A stretch of 39,717 nucleotides of DNA from Alteromonadaceae bacterium UBA2620 (GCA_002339125.1 DDJQ01000057.1:42151-81867), one strand, 5' to 3'; positions 26,965 to 35,117 are shown, counted from the first letter of the stretch. The notes: generated by a model not told the origin, from the sequence alone. Made by a program: numbers and translations.

Positions 26965-27299
26965 TGATGATACCTGCTCAGTAAAGAAAACCTATGGGCG
27001 CTATTCTGGCAATTCGGTTACCAAACCACAATCGCAGTTTCGAGCGATTAGCTGATTATCATTATTCATACAGTGAATAGAAAAGCTAGCATATGATACA
27101 CGTAAGTATATAGAACATTTTTAATACACATAACCTGTGGATAAATATTGCACAAACTGGTTATATTTTGTGCATTCGCTGTCAATTAAGTGTTCAATGA
27201 CTGGCGTAAAGTACTGGTTAGTATCTATAATTGATTAAAAATGGGACAGAACAAAAAAATTGTTTATAAATTGAACGATTTTGAGCTATGATTACAAAT
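26965..27299. other. A/T-rich intergenic region upstream of the aminotransferase gene
   Basis: This part of the 544-base gap has no credible reading frame. It is A/T-rich and probably carries the aminotransferase promoter (minus strand) near its left end and the promoter of the candidate small RNA (plus strand) at its right end. The latter includes a strong TATGAT at 27287-27292 with a poorer TTTATA 18 bases upstream (27263-27268). The only strong dyad is described separately at 27149-27174. Confidence 0.5.
27149..27174. promoter_or_regulatory. Dyad TGCACAAA-N10-TTTGTGCA
   Basis: TGCACAAA (27149-27156) and TTTGTGCA (27167-27174) match perfectly with a 10-base spacer. The symmetry extends with one mismatch to ten bases per arm. 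It lies between the divergently read aminotransferase gene and candidate small RNA, about 185 bases from the former and 125 from the latter. The form suits a dimeric regulator; I cannot name one. Confidence 0.4.
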
Positions 27300-27404
27300 C
27301 TACAAAGACGATTTGTTCACTTCTCCCTTTGTAAAAGTTAGCGCACGGCTCAGCAATGAGCCATTCCCCTAGGCCCGGAGCTTTTTAAGTTCTGGGCATT
27401 TTTT
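27300..27404 (+). ncRNA. Candidate small RNA with three hairpins
   Basis: A plus-strand transcript of about 105 nt is suggested by three consecutive hairpins. Stem 1 is TACAAAG (27301-27307) with CTTTGTA (27327-27333), with a 19-base loop ending in the pyrimidine run ACTTCTCC. Stem 2 is GGCTCA (27347-27352) with TGAGCC (27357-27362), closed by a GCAA tetraloop. Stem 3 is a terminator with six T. A TATGAT at 27287-27292 would place the transcription start at the foot of stem 1. No start codon with a ribosome site lies inside. The layout, with a single-stranded CU-rich loop and a U-tailed terminator, is like Hfq- or ProQ-bound regulators, and a CU-rich loop could pair with Shine-Dalgarno sites. 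It lies convergent to tesB, 105 bases away, and I do not recognise a known family. Confidence 0.6.
27373..27404 (+). terminator. Rho-independent terminator of the candidate small RNA
   Basis: GCCCGGAGCT (27373-27382) pairs with AGTTCTGGGC (27388-27397), including two G-U pairs as RNA, around a TTTTA loop, and is followed by ATTTTTT (27398-27404). The T run is on the plus strand only; read on the minus strand the stem is followed by CTAGGGG, so it does not serve tesB. Confidence 0.85.
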
Positions 27405-27508
27405 ATGGGCGAAGAAAAATTTGTCGGTGAACTACTGCCAGCGCCGTTAGCGCCAGCAGTTTGTCGAGTCATTCAATCATGCCTTGAGAACGGCAAAGAA
27501 TTATGGGA

Positions 27509-28375
27509 TCAGTCGGTGATCCGCATCAGGCCTTCCTGCATGGTAGACGCCACCAGTTCACCCTGCTGGTTAAACAGCTGACCCCGTACCAGGCCTCTGG
27601 CGCCCCCACTGGCAGGGCTCTCCATCGAATAAAGTAACCATTCGTTCATGTTAATCGGGCGATGGAACCACATGGCGTGGTCGATAGTGGCAATCGCCAG
27701 GTTACGGTCGGTAATTTGCACGCCATGGGGCTTCAGCGACGTACTTAAGAAGTGATAGTCGCTGGCATAGGACAGGGCTGCCTGATGCATGGCCTGTGAA
27801 TCGCCAAGGTCTTCGTTTGCCCGTAACCAGGTATACCGCTCTGGCTTATCATTTTTTGACGTAAATGAACGCACAGCATCGACGGTACGAATATCAATGG
27901 GGCGATGGTAGCTCAGCGCTTCACGCATTCTGCGGCCGATATTCTCATAGTTACGCTCGTACATTCTGATGTCAGGTTCCACCTCTTCCGGTGCTGCTAC
28001 ATCCGGCATCTGTGCATACTGATGCTCCATGCCCTCTTCCGGCTGCTGAAATGAGGCTGTCATGTAAAAGATGTTGCGGCCATTCTGAATGGCTTTTACC
28101 CGCCGGGCAGAAAAGCTCTTGCCGTCCCGGACGATTTCAACGTCATACACGACCGGCTGCTTGGCATCACCAGGTAATAAAAAGTAGCTGTGAAAAGAAT
28201 GTGCAACGCGGCCCTCTGGCACGCTTGCCCACGCCGCCTTTAATGCCTGACCTAACACCTGACCACCAAATAAGGCACGAAAGCCCAGATCCCAGCTCTG
28301 GCCACGATAAAGTCCCTTTTCCAGGGTTTCTAATTCCAGTAAAGAGGCAACTTTAACTTCGTTTTGCTGTTCCAA
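27509..28375 (-). CDS. tesB: Acyl-CoA thioesterase II
   Basis: A 288-residue double-hotdog thioesterase that hydrolyses medium- and long-chain acyl-CoA. The N-terminal hotdog has LYRGQSWDLGFRALFGGQVLGQAL and the HSFHSYFLLPGD segment. The C-terminal hotdog has TIDHAMWFHRPINMNEWLLY, with the catalytic aspartate in this stretch, and ends in STMQEGLMRI, matching the end of E. coli TesB. The start is a TTG at 28373-28375 with an excellent GGGAG six bases upstream; the MEQQNEVKVASLLELE start fits the family. It stands 49 bases after the kinase gene. That spacing allows cotranscription, but I see no functional link. Convergent to it, 105 bases beyond its stop, is the candidate small RNA, and no terminator of its own is evident. 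Confidence 0.94.
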   Translation of the reverse strand: MEQQNEVKVASLLELETLEKGLYRGQSWDLGFRALFGGQVLGQALKAAWASVPEGRVAHSFHSYFLLPGDAKQPVVYDVEIVRDGKSFSARRVKAIQNGRNIFYMTASFQQPEEGMEHQYAQMPDVAAPEEVEPDIRMYERNYENIGRRMREALSYHRPIDIRTVDAVRSFTSKNDKPERYTWLRANEDLGDSQAMHQAALSYASDYHFLSTSLKPHGVQITDRNLAIATIDHAMWFHRPINMNEWLLYSMESPASGGARGLVRGQLFNQQGELVASTMQEGLMRITD

Positions 28376-28424
28376 GAGTAACTCCCAATAGATAAACAGA
28401 TAGGTTCACTGTCAATAAGACTGA

Positions 28425-30269
28425 CTACCGCGTTCGTGGATTGCGAGGATAAAACTTGTCGGCACACTTTGCCCGGTGCTCAAAAAAACGCGTGTCTTTG
28501 TAAGGTAACTTCATAAAACCACAGGTGCCTTCACCTGTAAGTAGTGGCAGTGAATCAATGATTTCTTTCAGTAAAGCATTAAACTCATTTTCCTTCGTAT
28601 GATCAAGCAAACGATAGTAACTATGAATTTTTAAGTGCTTCTCAAGCGCCTCGAAAATGATACAGCCAGTATGGTGAATGGCATTAAGCGCTTTAATGGC
28701 CCGCATAATTTGTGGCGGTAAAGCGAGGAACTCGTCCGGATCATCACCATCCTCAAAGTACGAATGCACCCGGCTTTCAGACGTACTCAGTGACACACTG
28801 GATTTTTCATACGGGATAACGGTAGCGGCACCCGCTACAAACGGCGATTCAATTTGCTCTCGCTCAATATGCAGAGTGTTTTTGGCATCAAACAGACAGC
28901 ATTTAAATACCCCCTGGCGGTGAATGGCCCGGGCCAGCGTAACCACGGTATTGACGGCATGCTTGAAGGCCTGCTCCCTGGCCGGATCCTGCAGATTCAG
29001 GCTAGAATCAATGTATACGCCTTCCGGTTGCCAGTGAATAACCAGACCGCCTACCACCGGATAACGGGCCAGGCGGCTGACCGCCGCTAAAAAACCTTTT
29101 TCGGTGGCGCCCATGCCATCCAGGTAGTTTTTGTAATACCGCTCAAACTGGGCGTCATTTAAATAGCTTAACTGGCTGAGCTCATCCGACTGCTGCTCGC
29201 TGAGATCGTTTTGCTGGCGTAAAAACGACTTGCGGGAACTATATACCACCGATTCGATATTCTTGCGCTCTTTGGCTACCCACACCGGGAGCAGGGATTC
29301 GTAGCGCTCCACGTTATCATTAGCAAACACCAGGTTTTCCAGCAATTTAAGGTGCGACAGCAAATAGTCACCACCATTGTGTTGTTCGGTAACGCTGTCG
29401 CTGAGCATATAGGTAAGAATGTCAGACAGTATTTTGGGTAATCCCAGCGAGGATGGCGGGATCACCTGATGGGCAAACCGCGCTGACTGGCCGGAAGCCA
29501 GTGCATACAGAGTCCCGGCCAGCCCCTGCTCGTCAAAGCGTGGACTTGAGCGCTCACCATTAAGCTGCGCATCGCCAATAAAGTAGATATCCCCCAGCCG
29601 GGCATTGGTTTGCTGGATATCTCCCGACATCAAATCGAGTACATTGTTTTGCACCGGCTGCAGGTGTTCATCAAGCTGCGCGTACACACTGGAGCCCCAG
29701 TCGATAAGGCTCAGGCGTTCGTTGTCTTCATCCCACACCAGGTTGGAAGGTTTAATGTCGCCATGTACGATGGGCCGGTGCCCGCCGTCGAGCTCAAACT
29801 GGCGTAAATACAGCAGGATTTTACCCAGTTGCACGGCCATCTTTACAATCAGTCGTGGCCCTACAGGCCCTTCGCGTAAACTGTATTGCTCAAGGTCGAT
29901 ACCCGGCGCCCGTTCCATCATCAGAATGGATTGCCTGCCCCGTTGGTAGAACTCTTTCACTGCCGGAATATGCGAGTGGCTGAGCAGCCCCTGCATAAAC
30001 GCTTCTTCCTCGAGACGGTCCTGAATACTCACGGGCAGTGTTATGCGGGTGAATTTAAATACCAGGTCTGCACCGGCTTGATCGCGCCCGCCAAAAGCAA
30101 AGCCGTAAGCGCCTTTGCCTATCAGGCTGATATCGGTAAACCCAAGGCTTTCGAGCTGCGCGATACACAGCGCAATCCAGTCTTTCAGTTTTTTGGCATC
30201 CGCATGAGAAAGCAGATACACCGACTGCTCCTCGGGAATATAAAAGTGGCGGATGCCTTTTCTGGTCAT
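28425..30269 (-). CDS. Hanks-type serine/threonine protein kinase with unknown C-terminal domain
   Basis: A 614-residue soluble protein. The kinase domain occupies about residues 45-300: glycine-rich loop IGKGAYGFAFGG (51-61), ATP-binding Lys72 in VFKF, Glu88 or Glu89 as partner, MMERAPG hinge, catalytic loop HGDIKPSNL (Asp171, Lys173, Asn176) and metal-binding Asp190 in IDWG. HRD is replaced by HGD and DFG by DWG, as in some lipopolysaccharide and aminoglycoside-type kinases, but every catalytic residue is kept, so activity is expected. Residues about 300-614 match no domain I recognise, and there is no membrane helix or PASTA-type sensor. Its ATG overlaps the rlmJ stop (ATGA), so it is translationally coupled to an rRNA methyltransferase. 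The substrate is unknown; a phosphatase partner is not present nearby. Confidence 0.85.
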   Translation of the reverse strand: MTRKGIRHFYIPEEQSVYLLSHADAKKLKDWIALCIAQLESLGFTDISLIGKGAYGFAFGGRDQAGADLVFKFTRITLPVSIQDRLEEEAFMQGLLSHSHIPAVKEFYQRGRQSILMMERAPGIDLEQYSLREGPVGPRLIVKMAVQLGKILLYLRQFELDGGHRPIVHGDIKPSNLVWDEDNERLSLIDWGSSVYAQLDEHLQPVQNNVLDLMSGDIQQTNARLGDIYFIGDAQLNGERSSPRFDEQGLAGTLYALASGQSARFAHQVIPPSSLGLPKILSDILTYMLSDSVTEQHNGGDYLLSHLKLLENLVFANDNVERYESLLPVWVAKERKNIESVVYSSRKSFLRQQNDLSEQQSDELSQLSYLNDAQFERYYKNYLDGMGATEKGFLAAVSRLARYPVVGGLVIHWQPEGVYIDSSLNLQDPAREQAFKHAVNTVVTLARAIHRQGVFKCCLFDAKNTLHIEREQIESPFVAGAATVIPYEKSSVSLSTSESRVHSYFEDGDDPDEFLALPPQIMRAIKALNAIHHTGCIIFEALEKHLKIHSYYRLLDHTKENEFNALLKEIIDSLPLLTGEGTCGFMKLPYKDTRFFEHRAKCADKFYPRNPRTR

Positions 30270-31123
30270 GACTCGGTGTGATTAAGCCAAACCACGTTGT
30301 GCTGGCATTGCGTGCCTAAACGTGGGCAAAGTTCAGCCAGGCTATTAGTTAAAATGGTGTCGATTTGCCAGGCCGGGTTAATAAAGCACACGCCGGAACC
30401 ATACATGCCGGCATCGGCGTCTTTATCCTGGGCCAGCAGTTCTACCTGCAATACATTGTGATTAAGCCTGGAAAGGGTCTGGCACATGGCTTCTGATTCC
30501 CCCGTCTTATCGCCGGCACGGGCCGACAGTAACGGATACCAAATCAGAATTTGCGCCTGAGGCCAGCGTTTTAAACACTCTTTTACCGCGTTTATCACTG
30601 CCTGATACTCGCTGCGTGACTCATAGGGGGGATCGATTAGCACCGCGCCACGGTTAGGCTTAGGCGGCGATAAAGCGACCAGGCCTTCCAGGCCGTCACG
30701 AAAATGACTGTGTACCTGCCCCTGCCCTTTATGGCGTTTAAGCACCCCTTTTAAATTTGCAAATTCGCCGGGGTGTAATTCCATCACGTGCAATGCATCG
30801 TTGGTTCGTAGTAAATCGGCAGCCAGTACCGGTGAGCCCGGGTACTCATTGTTATTGCGATATAACGCCAGCGCGGCCAGATAATCAACGAGCAGCGGAT
30901 CCTGCGGCGAGAACTGATCCAGTTTCACAACGCCGTCTTTGTACTCACCGGTTTTATTGGCCTGTTCAGAGTCGAGACTGTAACAGCCCGAGCCGCCGTG
31001 GGTATCAATCAGGATAAACGGCTTGTTTTTTTGCTTCAGGCGATTAATAACGGCCTGCCAGCAGAGATGTTTGAGGATGTCGGCATGATTACCGGCGTGA
31101 TAACCGTGTTGGTAACTCAGCAA
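30266..31123 (-). CDS. rlmJ: 23S rRNA (adenine2030-N6)-methyltransferase RlmJ
   Basis: Methylates N6 of A2030 in 23S rRNA. The 285-residue sequence begins MLSYQHGYHAGNHADILKH, closely matching the start of E. coli RlmJ (MLSYRHSFHAGNHADVLKH), which fixes the start at a TTG (31121-31123) with AGAGAG upstream. The SAM-binding strand FILIDTHGGSGCYSLDS and the catalytic DPPYESRSEY motif are clear. The substrate-binding N-terminal helix pair unique to RlmJ is present. Its stop overlaps the kinase ATG by four bases (ATGA). It lies 118 bases downstream of the branched-chain dehydrogenase operon, with a perfect hairpin between. No defect is visible. Confidence 0.95.
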   Translation of the reverse strand: MLSYQHGYHAGNHADILKHLCWQAVINRLKQKNKPFILIDTHGGSGCYSLDSEQANKTGEYKDGVVKLDQFSPQDPLLVDYLAALALYRNNNEYPGSPVLAADLLRTNDALHVMELHPGEFANLKGVLKRHKGQGQVHSHFRDGLEGLVALSPPKPNRGAVLIDPPYESRSEYQAVINAVKECLKRWPQAQILIWYPLLSARAGDKTGESEAMCQTLSRLNHNVLQVELLAQDKDADAGMYGSGVCFINPAWQIDTILTNSLAELCPRLGTQCQHNVVWLNHTES

Positions 31124-31179
31124 AATAGTGCTCTCTCTTGAAACCTGTTTTCAGGATCTCCGAACCCCGGATACAGGCG

Positions 31180-31204
31180 AAACTTGCGCGAATCGCGCAA
31201 GTTT
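31180..31204. terminator. Perfect hairpin after the bkd operon
   Basis: AAACTTGCGCG (31180-31190) and CGCGCAAGTTT (31194-31204) form an 11-base perfect inverted repeat with an AAT loop, 38 bases after the E2 stop codon. The stem itself supplies the only T run (AAGTTT), and the minus-strand tail is CGCC, so it may be a weak terminator, an mRNA end protector, or both. Rlm J could be read through from the bkd promoter. Confidence 0.6.
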
Positions 31205-31241
31205 ATCGCCCGCGGCACCAAGATACCAGTGCCGTTGGGGG

Positions 31242-32840
31242 TTAACGTAGTTTGCTTAACATTTTGAGCGGATTGGACAGATAATCCAGCCATACATTGT
31301 TAAACCTTACCATAGTGGCACCATCGATAACCCGGTGGTCGGCCGACCAACTCACCTGCATAACAGACTGACTGATAACCTGTTGCTGATCATCAAATCG
31401 CGGCAACTGCTGTATTTTACCCAGCGCCACAATGGCCAGTTCAGGGTAATTAATAATCGGTGTAGCGGTAGTGCCGCCCAGTACACCCACATTGGAAATG
31501 CTGATAGTACCGCCTTTCAGGTCACTACTACTCACCTTACCCTGTTTGGCATCGGTAACAATGCGCTGCATGGCCTCCGCGATTTCCAGCACACTCAGGT
31601 TCTGCACCTGTTTAATGTTTGGTACCAGTAAACCGGCACTACTATCTACCGCAAAACCAATATTGTGGTCGTCAAAGTAGGTCATGGCGTTGCCATCCTC
31701 ACTGAGACGGGCATTAAACTGCGGAAATTCCGTTAAGCATAACGACAAGGCCTTAATGAAAAACGGCATAAAGGTCAGCTTAATATCCGCATCGGCAAAC
31801 TGTGCCTTTAACGACCCTTTAAGCGCAATGAGCGGATCCATCACCAGCTCATCCGACACGGTAAAATGCGGAATAGTGCTCACCGAGCGAACCATCTGTT
31901 TCGCCATGGCTTTTTGCACCGGCGTTAACGGCACGGTGCGGCTTGCCTGCTCTGCGGCCACGGTATTTTCTGCCTGAGAAGTGGTTTGCGCCGAACTCTG
32001 CTGACCTTGTTGCAGCGCATTAAGTACATCCTGTTTCAGTACCCGACCTTTTTTACCGGTTGGGGTAATGTCCTGCAGGGCAAGGTTATTCTCTTTAGCC
32101 AGGCGGCGGACTGCCGGACTGGCCGGCACCTTACCTTCAATCACTTTGGGAGGCTCAAACCCACCTTCCTGAAAACCGCTGGGTACCGTTTTGCCTGGAG
32201 CTGGCTGTGATGCCTGTACAGAGGTTTCATTACTGGTGGTGGTTGCGCCTGAAGTCACCCCGGCGACCGACAAATCAAATAAAGGCTCATGCACTTTGGC
32301 AATCTGCCCGACCTCGTGATAACGCTTAACGAGGGTACCGGCATGCTTAGCGGGAATTTCCACCACGGCTTTATCGGTCATCACTTCAACCACCACCTCA
32401 TCCTCGGCGACAAACTCGCCGGCATCGATGTGCCATTTTACGATTTCACATTCGACAATACCTTCACCGATATCAGGCAGAATAAATGTTTCGACGGCGC
32501 TGCCTGCGTTGTCGGCTGGCTGCATTTCGCTCACCTTCTCAGGCGCTTTCTCAGGTACTTGAGGTGCATCCGGCTTTTGTTGCTGCGAAGCCCCGCTATC
32601 GTCATTTGCAGGCTTGAGTTCAAATAAAGGCGCGTGCACTTTGGCAATATCGCCTGGTTTATAATACAACCGGGTAATAACGCCACTGTGGATAGCAGGA
32701 ATTTGTACCGTGGCTTTGTCGGTCATCACCTCTGCCACCGGCTGGTCCTCTTCTACCGTATCACCTTCACTGACCAGCCATTCGAGTAGTTCGCACTCGA
32801 CCACGCCTTCGCCAATATCAGGTAAAATAAAATCTGTCAT
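31242..32840 (-). CDS. bkdB: Dihydrolipoyl acyltransferase E2 of branched-chain 2-oxoacid dehydrogenase
   Basis: A 532-residue E2 core subunit that transfers the acyl group from E1 to CoA. It has two tandem lipoyl domains, residues about 1-76 and 116-192, each with the EVMTDKA motif; the lipoylated lysines are Lys42 and Lys157. The linkers are rich in Pro, Ala and Gln. A peripheral-subunit-binding domain (about 230-275, PASPAVRRLAKENN) follows, then the catalytic domain with DHRVIDG, catalytic His502. DIGEGVVECEL as the lipoyl start is typical of branched-chain rather than pyruvate enzymes. GAGG lies five bases before the ATG, and the gene is 7 bases after bkdA2. No E3 (dihydrolipoamide dehydrogenase) gene accompanies the operon, so E3 must come from elsewhere in the genome. 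Confidence 0.94.
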   Translation of the reverse strand: MTDFILPDIGEGVVECELLEWLVSEGDTVEEDQPVAEVMTDKATVQIPAIHSGVITRLYYKPGDIAKVHAPLFELKPANDDSGASQQQKPDAPQVPEKAPEKVSEMQPADNAGSAVETFILPDIGEGIVECEIVKWHIDAGEFVAEDEVVVEVMTDKAVVEIPAKHAGTLVKRYHEVGQIAKVHEPLFDLSVAGVTSGATTTSNETSVQASQPAPGKTVPSGFQEGGFEPPKVIEGKVPASPAVRRLAKENNLALQDITPTGKKGRVLKQDVLNALQQGQQSSAQTTSQAENTVAAEQASRTVPLTPVQKAMAKQMVRSVSTIPHFTVSDELVMDPLIALKGSLKAQFADADIKLTFMPFFIKALSLCLTEFPQFNARLSEDGNAMTYFDDHNIGFAVDSSAGLLVPNIKQVQNLSVLEIAEAMQRIVTDAKQGKVSSSDLKGGTISISNVGVLGGTTATPIINYPELAIVALGKIQQLPRFDDQQQVISQSVMQVSWSADHRVIDGATMVRFNNVWLDYLSNPLKMLSKLR

Positions 32841-32847
32841 AGTTACC

Positions 32848-33825
32848 TCAATAGTTCAGCATGCGTTTAAGGGCTTCGTAAGTTTTGTATTCGTCTGGCA
32901 TGTATTCTTTTTCATGCGCCAACGGATACGGCGTATCCAGACCGCACACCCGGGTAATCGGCGCTTCCAGATATAAGAAACACTGCTCCTGAATATGCGC
33001 GGCAATTTCACTGCCAAAGCCCGAAGTCACCGGCGCTTCGTGGTTGATCAGTAAGCGGCCGGTTTTCATTACCGATTCGGCAACGGTTTGTGCATCCCAG
33101 GGTAAAATACTGCGTAAATCGATAATTTCGCAGGAAACCCCATCTTCCAGCGCCATGGCGGCCGCTTTCTGGATAATCTCAACCTGAGCGCCCCAAGCCA
33201 GCAGGGTAATATCGGTACCTTCCTGAATAACCTCGGCTTTGCCCAGACCAATGGAATAATCATCTTCCGGCACCTCGCACACCGACGCACGATAGAGTCG
33301 TTTAGGCTCCATGAATAATACCGGATTGTCATCACGGATAGCGCCCAGCAGCAGTCCTTTGGCCTGATACGGGTCGCGAGGCACCACAACCTTCAGGCCA
33401 GGAATATGACTAAAAAATGCCTCCGGTGACTGGGAATGATAATGACCACCGGCTATACCGCCGCCATAGGGCGTTCTGATGGTGAGTGAACCACAGGAAA
33501 ACTGACCGCCGGAGCGATAGCGAAACTTCGCGGTTTCATTGACGATTTGGTCAAAGGCCGGAAAGATGTAGTCACCAAACTGGATCTCGGCCACCGGCAC
33601 ACTGCCCTGGGCGGCCAGGCCGTTAGCAAAACCAATAATGCCCTGTTCGGTAAGCGGTGTATTAAAACAGCGGGCTTTACCAAATTTTTCCTGCAAATGG
33701 CTGGTAGCACGGAATACACCACCAAAATGGCCCACGTCTTCACCGAATACCACAACTTTTTCATCTTCGGTCATGGCAGTGATCAGGGCCTGATTAATTG
33801 CCTGAAGTAAATTTAACTTTGCCAT
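32848..33825 (-). CDS. bkdA2: Branched-chain 2-oxoacid dehydrogenase E1 beta subunit
   Basis: A 325-residue E1 beta subunit, pairing with BkdA1 to decarboxylate 2-oxoisocaproate, 2-oxoisovalerate and 2-oxo-3-methylvalerate. Conserved features are VFGEDVGHFGGVFRAT, FNTPLTEQGIIGFANG with the glutamate that activates thiamine diphosphate, EIQFGDYIFPAFDQI and the IRTPYGGGIAGGHYHSQSPE loop carrying catalytic histidines. The C-terminal domain has LRSILPWDAQTV and the INHEAP segment. Its ATG overlaps the bkdA1 stop by one base (TAATG), so the two E1 chains are made in equal amounts. The family also includes pyruvate E1 beta, but the sequence resembles the branched-chain group and the E2 partner supports that. 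Confidence 0.94.
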   Translation of the reverse strand: MAKLNLLQAINQALITAMTEDEKVVVFGEDVGHFGGVFRATSHLQEKFGKARCFNTPLTEQGIIGFANGLAAQGSVPVAEIQFGDYIFPAFDQIVNETAKFRYRSGGQFSCGSLTIRTPYGGGIAGGHYHSQSPEAFFSHIPGLKVVVPRDPYQAKGLLLGAIRDDNPVLFMEPKRLYRASVCEVPEDDYSIGLGKAEVIQEGTDITLLAWGAQVEIIQKAAAMALEDGVSCEIIDLRSILPWDAQTVAESVMKTGRLLINHEAPVTSGFGSEIAAHIQEQCFLYLEAPITRVCGLDTPYPLAHEKEYMPDEYKTYEALKRMLNY

Positions 33826-35015
33826 TACTTACCTACCTCGCCCGATGTTTTAGGATATTTATCCGGGTAGCGTTTAATATGCTCCAGTAATGCTTCCCGC
33901 TGTGCTTTAAGGTGCCATGGCACTTCGCTGTAGACATCTTCGACAATATCGCTAATCGGATTTACCGGGACTTTTTCAGCCGTTTTAAGTGCGTCCAGAA
34001 TGTCGCTGCGTACTTCTTTAAGATACTGTTCGGTGTCTTCTTCCTTAAGCCAGCCTTTATTGAGTAACCACACTTTAAAGCGCTCTATGGGATCCTTCAG
34101 GCGCCACTTTTCTTCTTCTTTTTTCGAGCGGTAACCACTAGGGTCGTCTGAGGTAGAATGCGCAGCCAAACGGTAGGTCATAGCCTCAATCAATACCGGT
34201 TGCGAAGCTGATAAGGCAAGCTCATGAGCTTTAACCGTGGCGCTAAAAACGGCCAGCGGATCGTTGCCGTCTACCCGGATAGTGCGCACGCCATAGCCAA
34301 TCCCCCGCGATGCAATACCGTAGCCGGCAAATTGCTCCTCCGCTGGGGTAGAAATAGCATAACCATTATTACGGCAGAAAAAGATCACCGGGCAATTGAG
34401 CACTGCCGCCATATTAAGGCCGGCATGGAAGTCACCTTCAGAGGCGGCCCCTTCGCCGAAATAACAGATTGTCAGGGCATCATTACCCGCCAGTTTCTGC
34501 CCATAGGCATAGCCTGCTGCCTGCGGTATTTGTGTACCCAGCGGCGACGAAATGGTCATAAAGTTAAGCGCTTTATCGCCATAGTGGATAGGCATCTGAC
34601 GCCCTTTGTTAGGGTCCAGACGATTGGAGAACATCTGATTCATAAACTGTGCAGAGGTATAACCTCGAAACGCCAAAGCGCCCTGCTCGCGATACTGACT
34701 CATGATCATGTCATCTGCCGATAGCGCTGCAGCACTGCCTACTACTGCGGCTTCCTCACCGGTACTGGCCAGATAAAAACTGATCCGGCCCTGGCGCTGA
34801 GCAGCGACCATGCGCTCATCCAGCATGCGGGTGTAGAGCATGGTGTGATACATTTTAACGGCCAGTTGCTGATCAATTTCTGGCTCTTTGGCTTGAGGAT
34901 AAACCGTACCGTCTGCATCCAGAATGGCCAGCATTGGAATATCCAGTAACCCATTTTCTATGATCCTGACCTCATGTGTCATCGACACATTACCCAGGTG
35001 ATTTCTGTCGTTCAT
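33825..35015 (-). CDS. bkdA1: Branched-chain 2-oxoacid dehydrogenase E1 alpha subunit
   Basis: A 396-residue thiamine-diphosphate subunit and the first gene of bkdA1-bkdA2-bkdB. The cofactor motif GEGAASEGDFHAGLN ending at CRNNGYAIS lies near residues 185-217. MYHTMLYTRMLDERM, REQGALAFRGY and the AAHSTSDDPSGYRS loop, which is the equivalent of the regulatory phosphorylation loop of mitochondrial E1, are branched-chain signatures. The start at 35013-35015 has AGAGGA five bases upstream; a second in-frame ATG twelve codons later lacks a ribosome site. The complex supplies acyl-CoA from leucine, isoleucine and valine catabolism, and also branched primers for fatty-acid synthesis. Upstream is a 321-base gap shared with a divergently read peptidase gene and holding several dyads. 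Confidence 0.94.
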   Translation of the reverse strand: MNDRNHLGNVSMTHEVRIIENGLLDIPMLAILDADGTVYPQAKEPEIDQQLAVKMYHTMLYTRMLDERMVAAQRQGRISFYLASTGEEAAVVGSAAALSADDMIMSQYREQGALAFRGYTSAQFMNQMFSNRLDPNKGRQMPIHYGDKALNFMTISSPLGTQIPQAAGYAYGQKLAGNDALTICYFGEGAASEGDFHAGLNMAAVLNCPVIFFCRNNGYAISTPAEEQFAGYGIASRGIGYGVRTIRVDGNDPLAVFSATVKAHELALSASQPVLIEAMTYRLAAHSTSDDPSGYRSKKEEEKWRLKDPIERFKVWLLNKGWLKEEDTEQYLKEVRSDILDALKTAEKVPVNPISDIVEDVYSEVPWHLKAQREALLEHIKRYPDKYPKTSGEVGK

Positions 35016-35065
35016 AGGGTTCCTCTAAAACGCCTTATTGTTTGTGTACACTCTAGTGCAACCGA

Positions 35066-35082
35066 GGCAGGAGCGTCCTGCC
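35066..35082 (-). promoter_or_regulatory. Short hairpin in the bkdA1 leader
   Basis: GGCAGGA (35066-35072) and TCCTGCC (35076-35082) form a perfect 7-base stem with a 3-base loop, about 50 bases before the bkdA1 start and downstream of the presumed promoter. It would form in the mRNA leader, but no T run follows, so it is not a terminator. Confidence 0.45.
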
Positions 35083-35117
35083 AAATTAACAATATGTTTA
35101 CGTTTTATTAAATTAAA

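Noticed and set aside
27050..27070. Fur-box-like stretch GATTATCATTATTCATA
   Set aside because: Only part of the 19-base Fur consensus is matched, and nothing in the neighbouring genes concerns iron.
27432..27456. CCAGCGCC...AGCGCCAG repeat near the end of tesB
   Set aside because: The two copies are direct, not inverted, so no stable hairpin or terminator forms; it is likely chance.
27405..27581. Plus-strand frame of 58 codons beginning right after the small-RNA terminator
   Set aside because: Its ATG follows the terminator T run directly with no ribosome site, and its 3' half is antisense to tesB. The protein resembles nothing I know.
34224..34724. Plus-strand frame of 166 codons opposite bkdA1
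   Set aside because: Antisense to the E1 alpha thiamine-binding region; it has no signal, motif or ribosome site.
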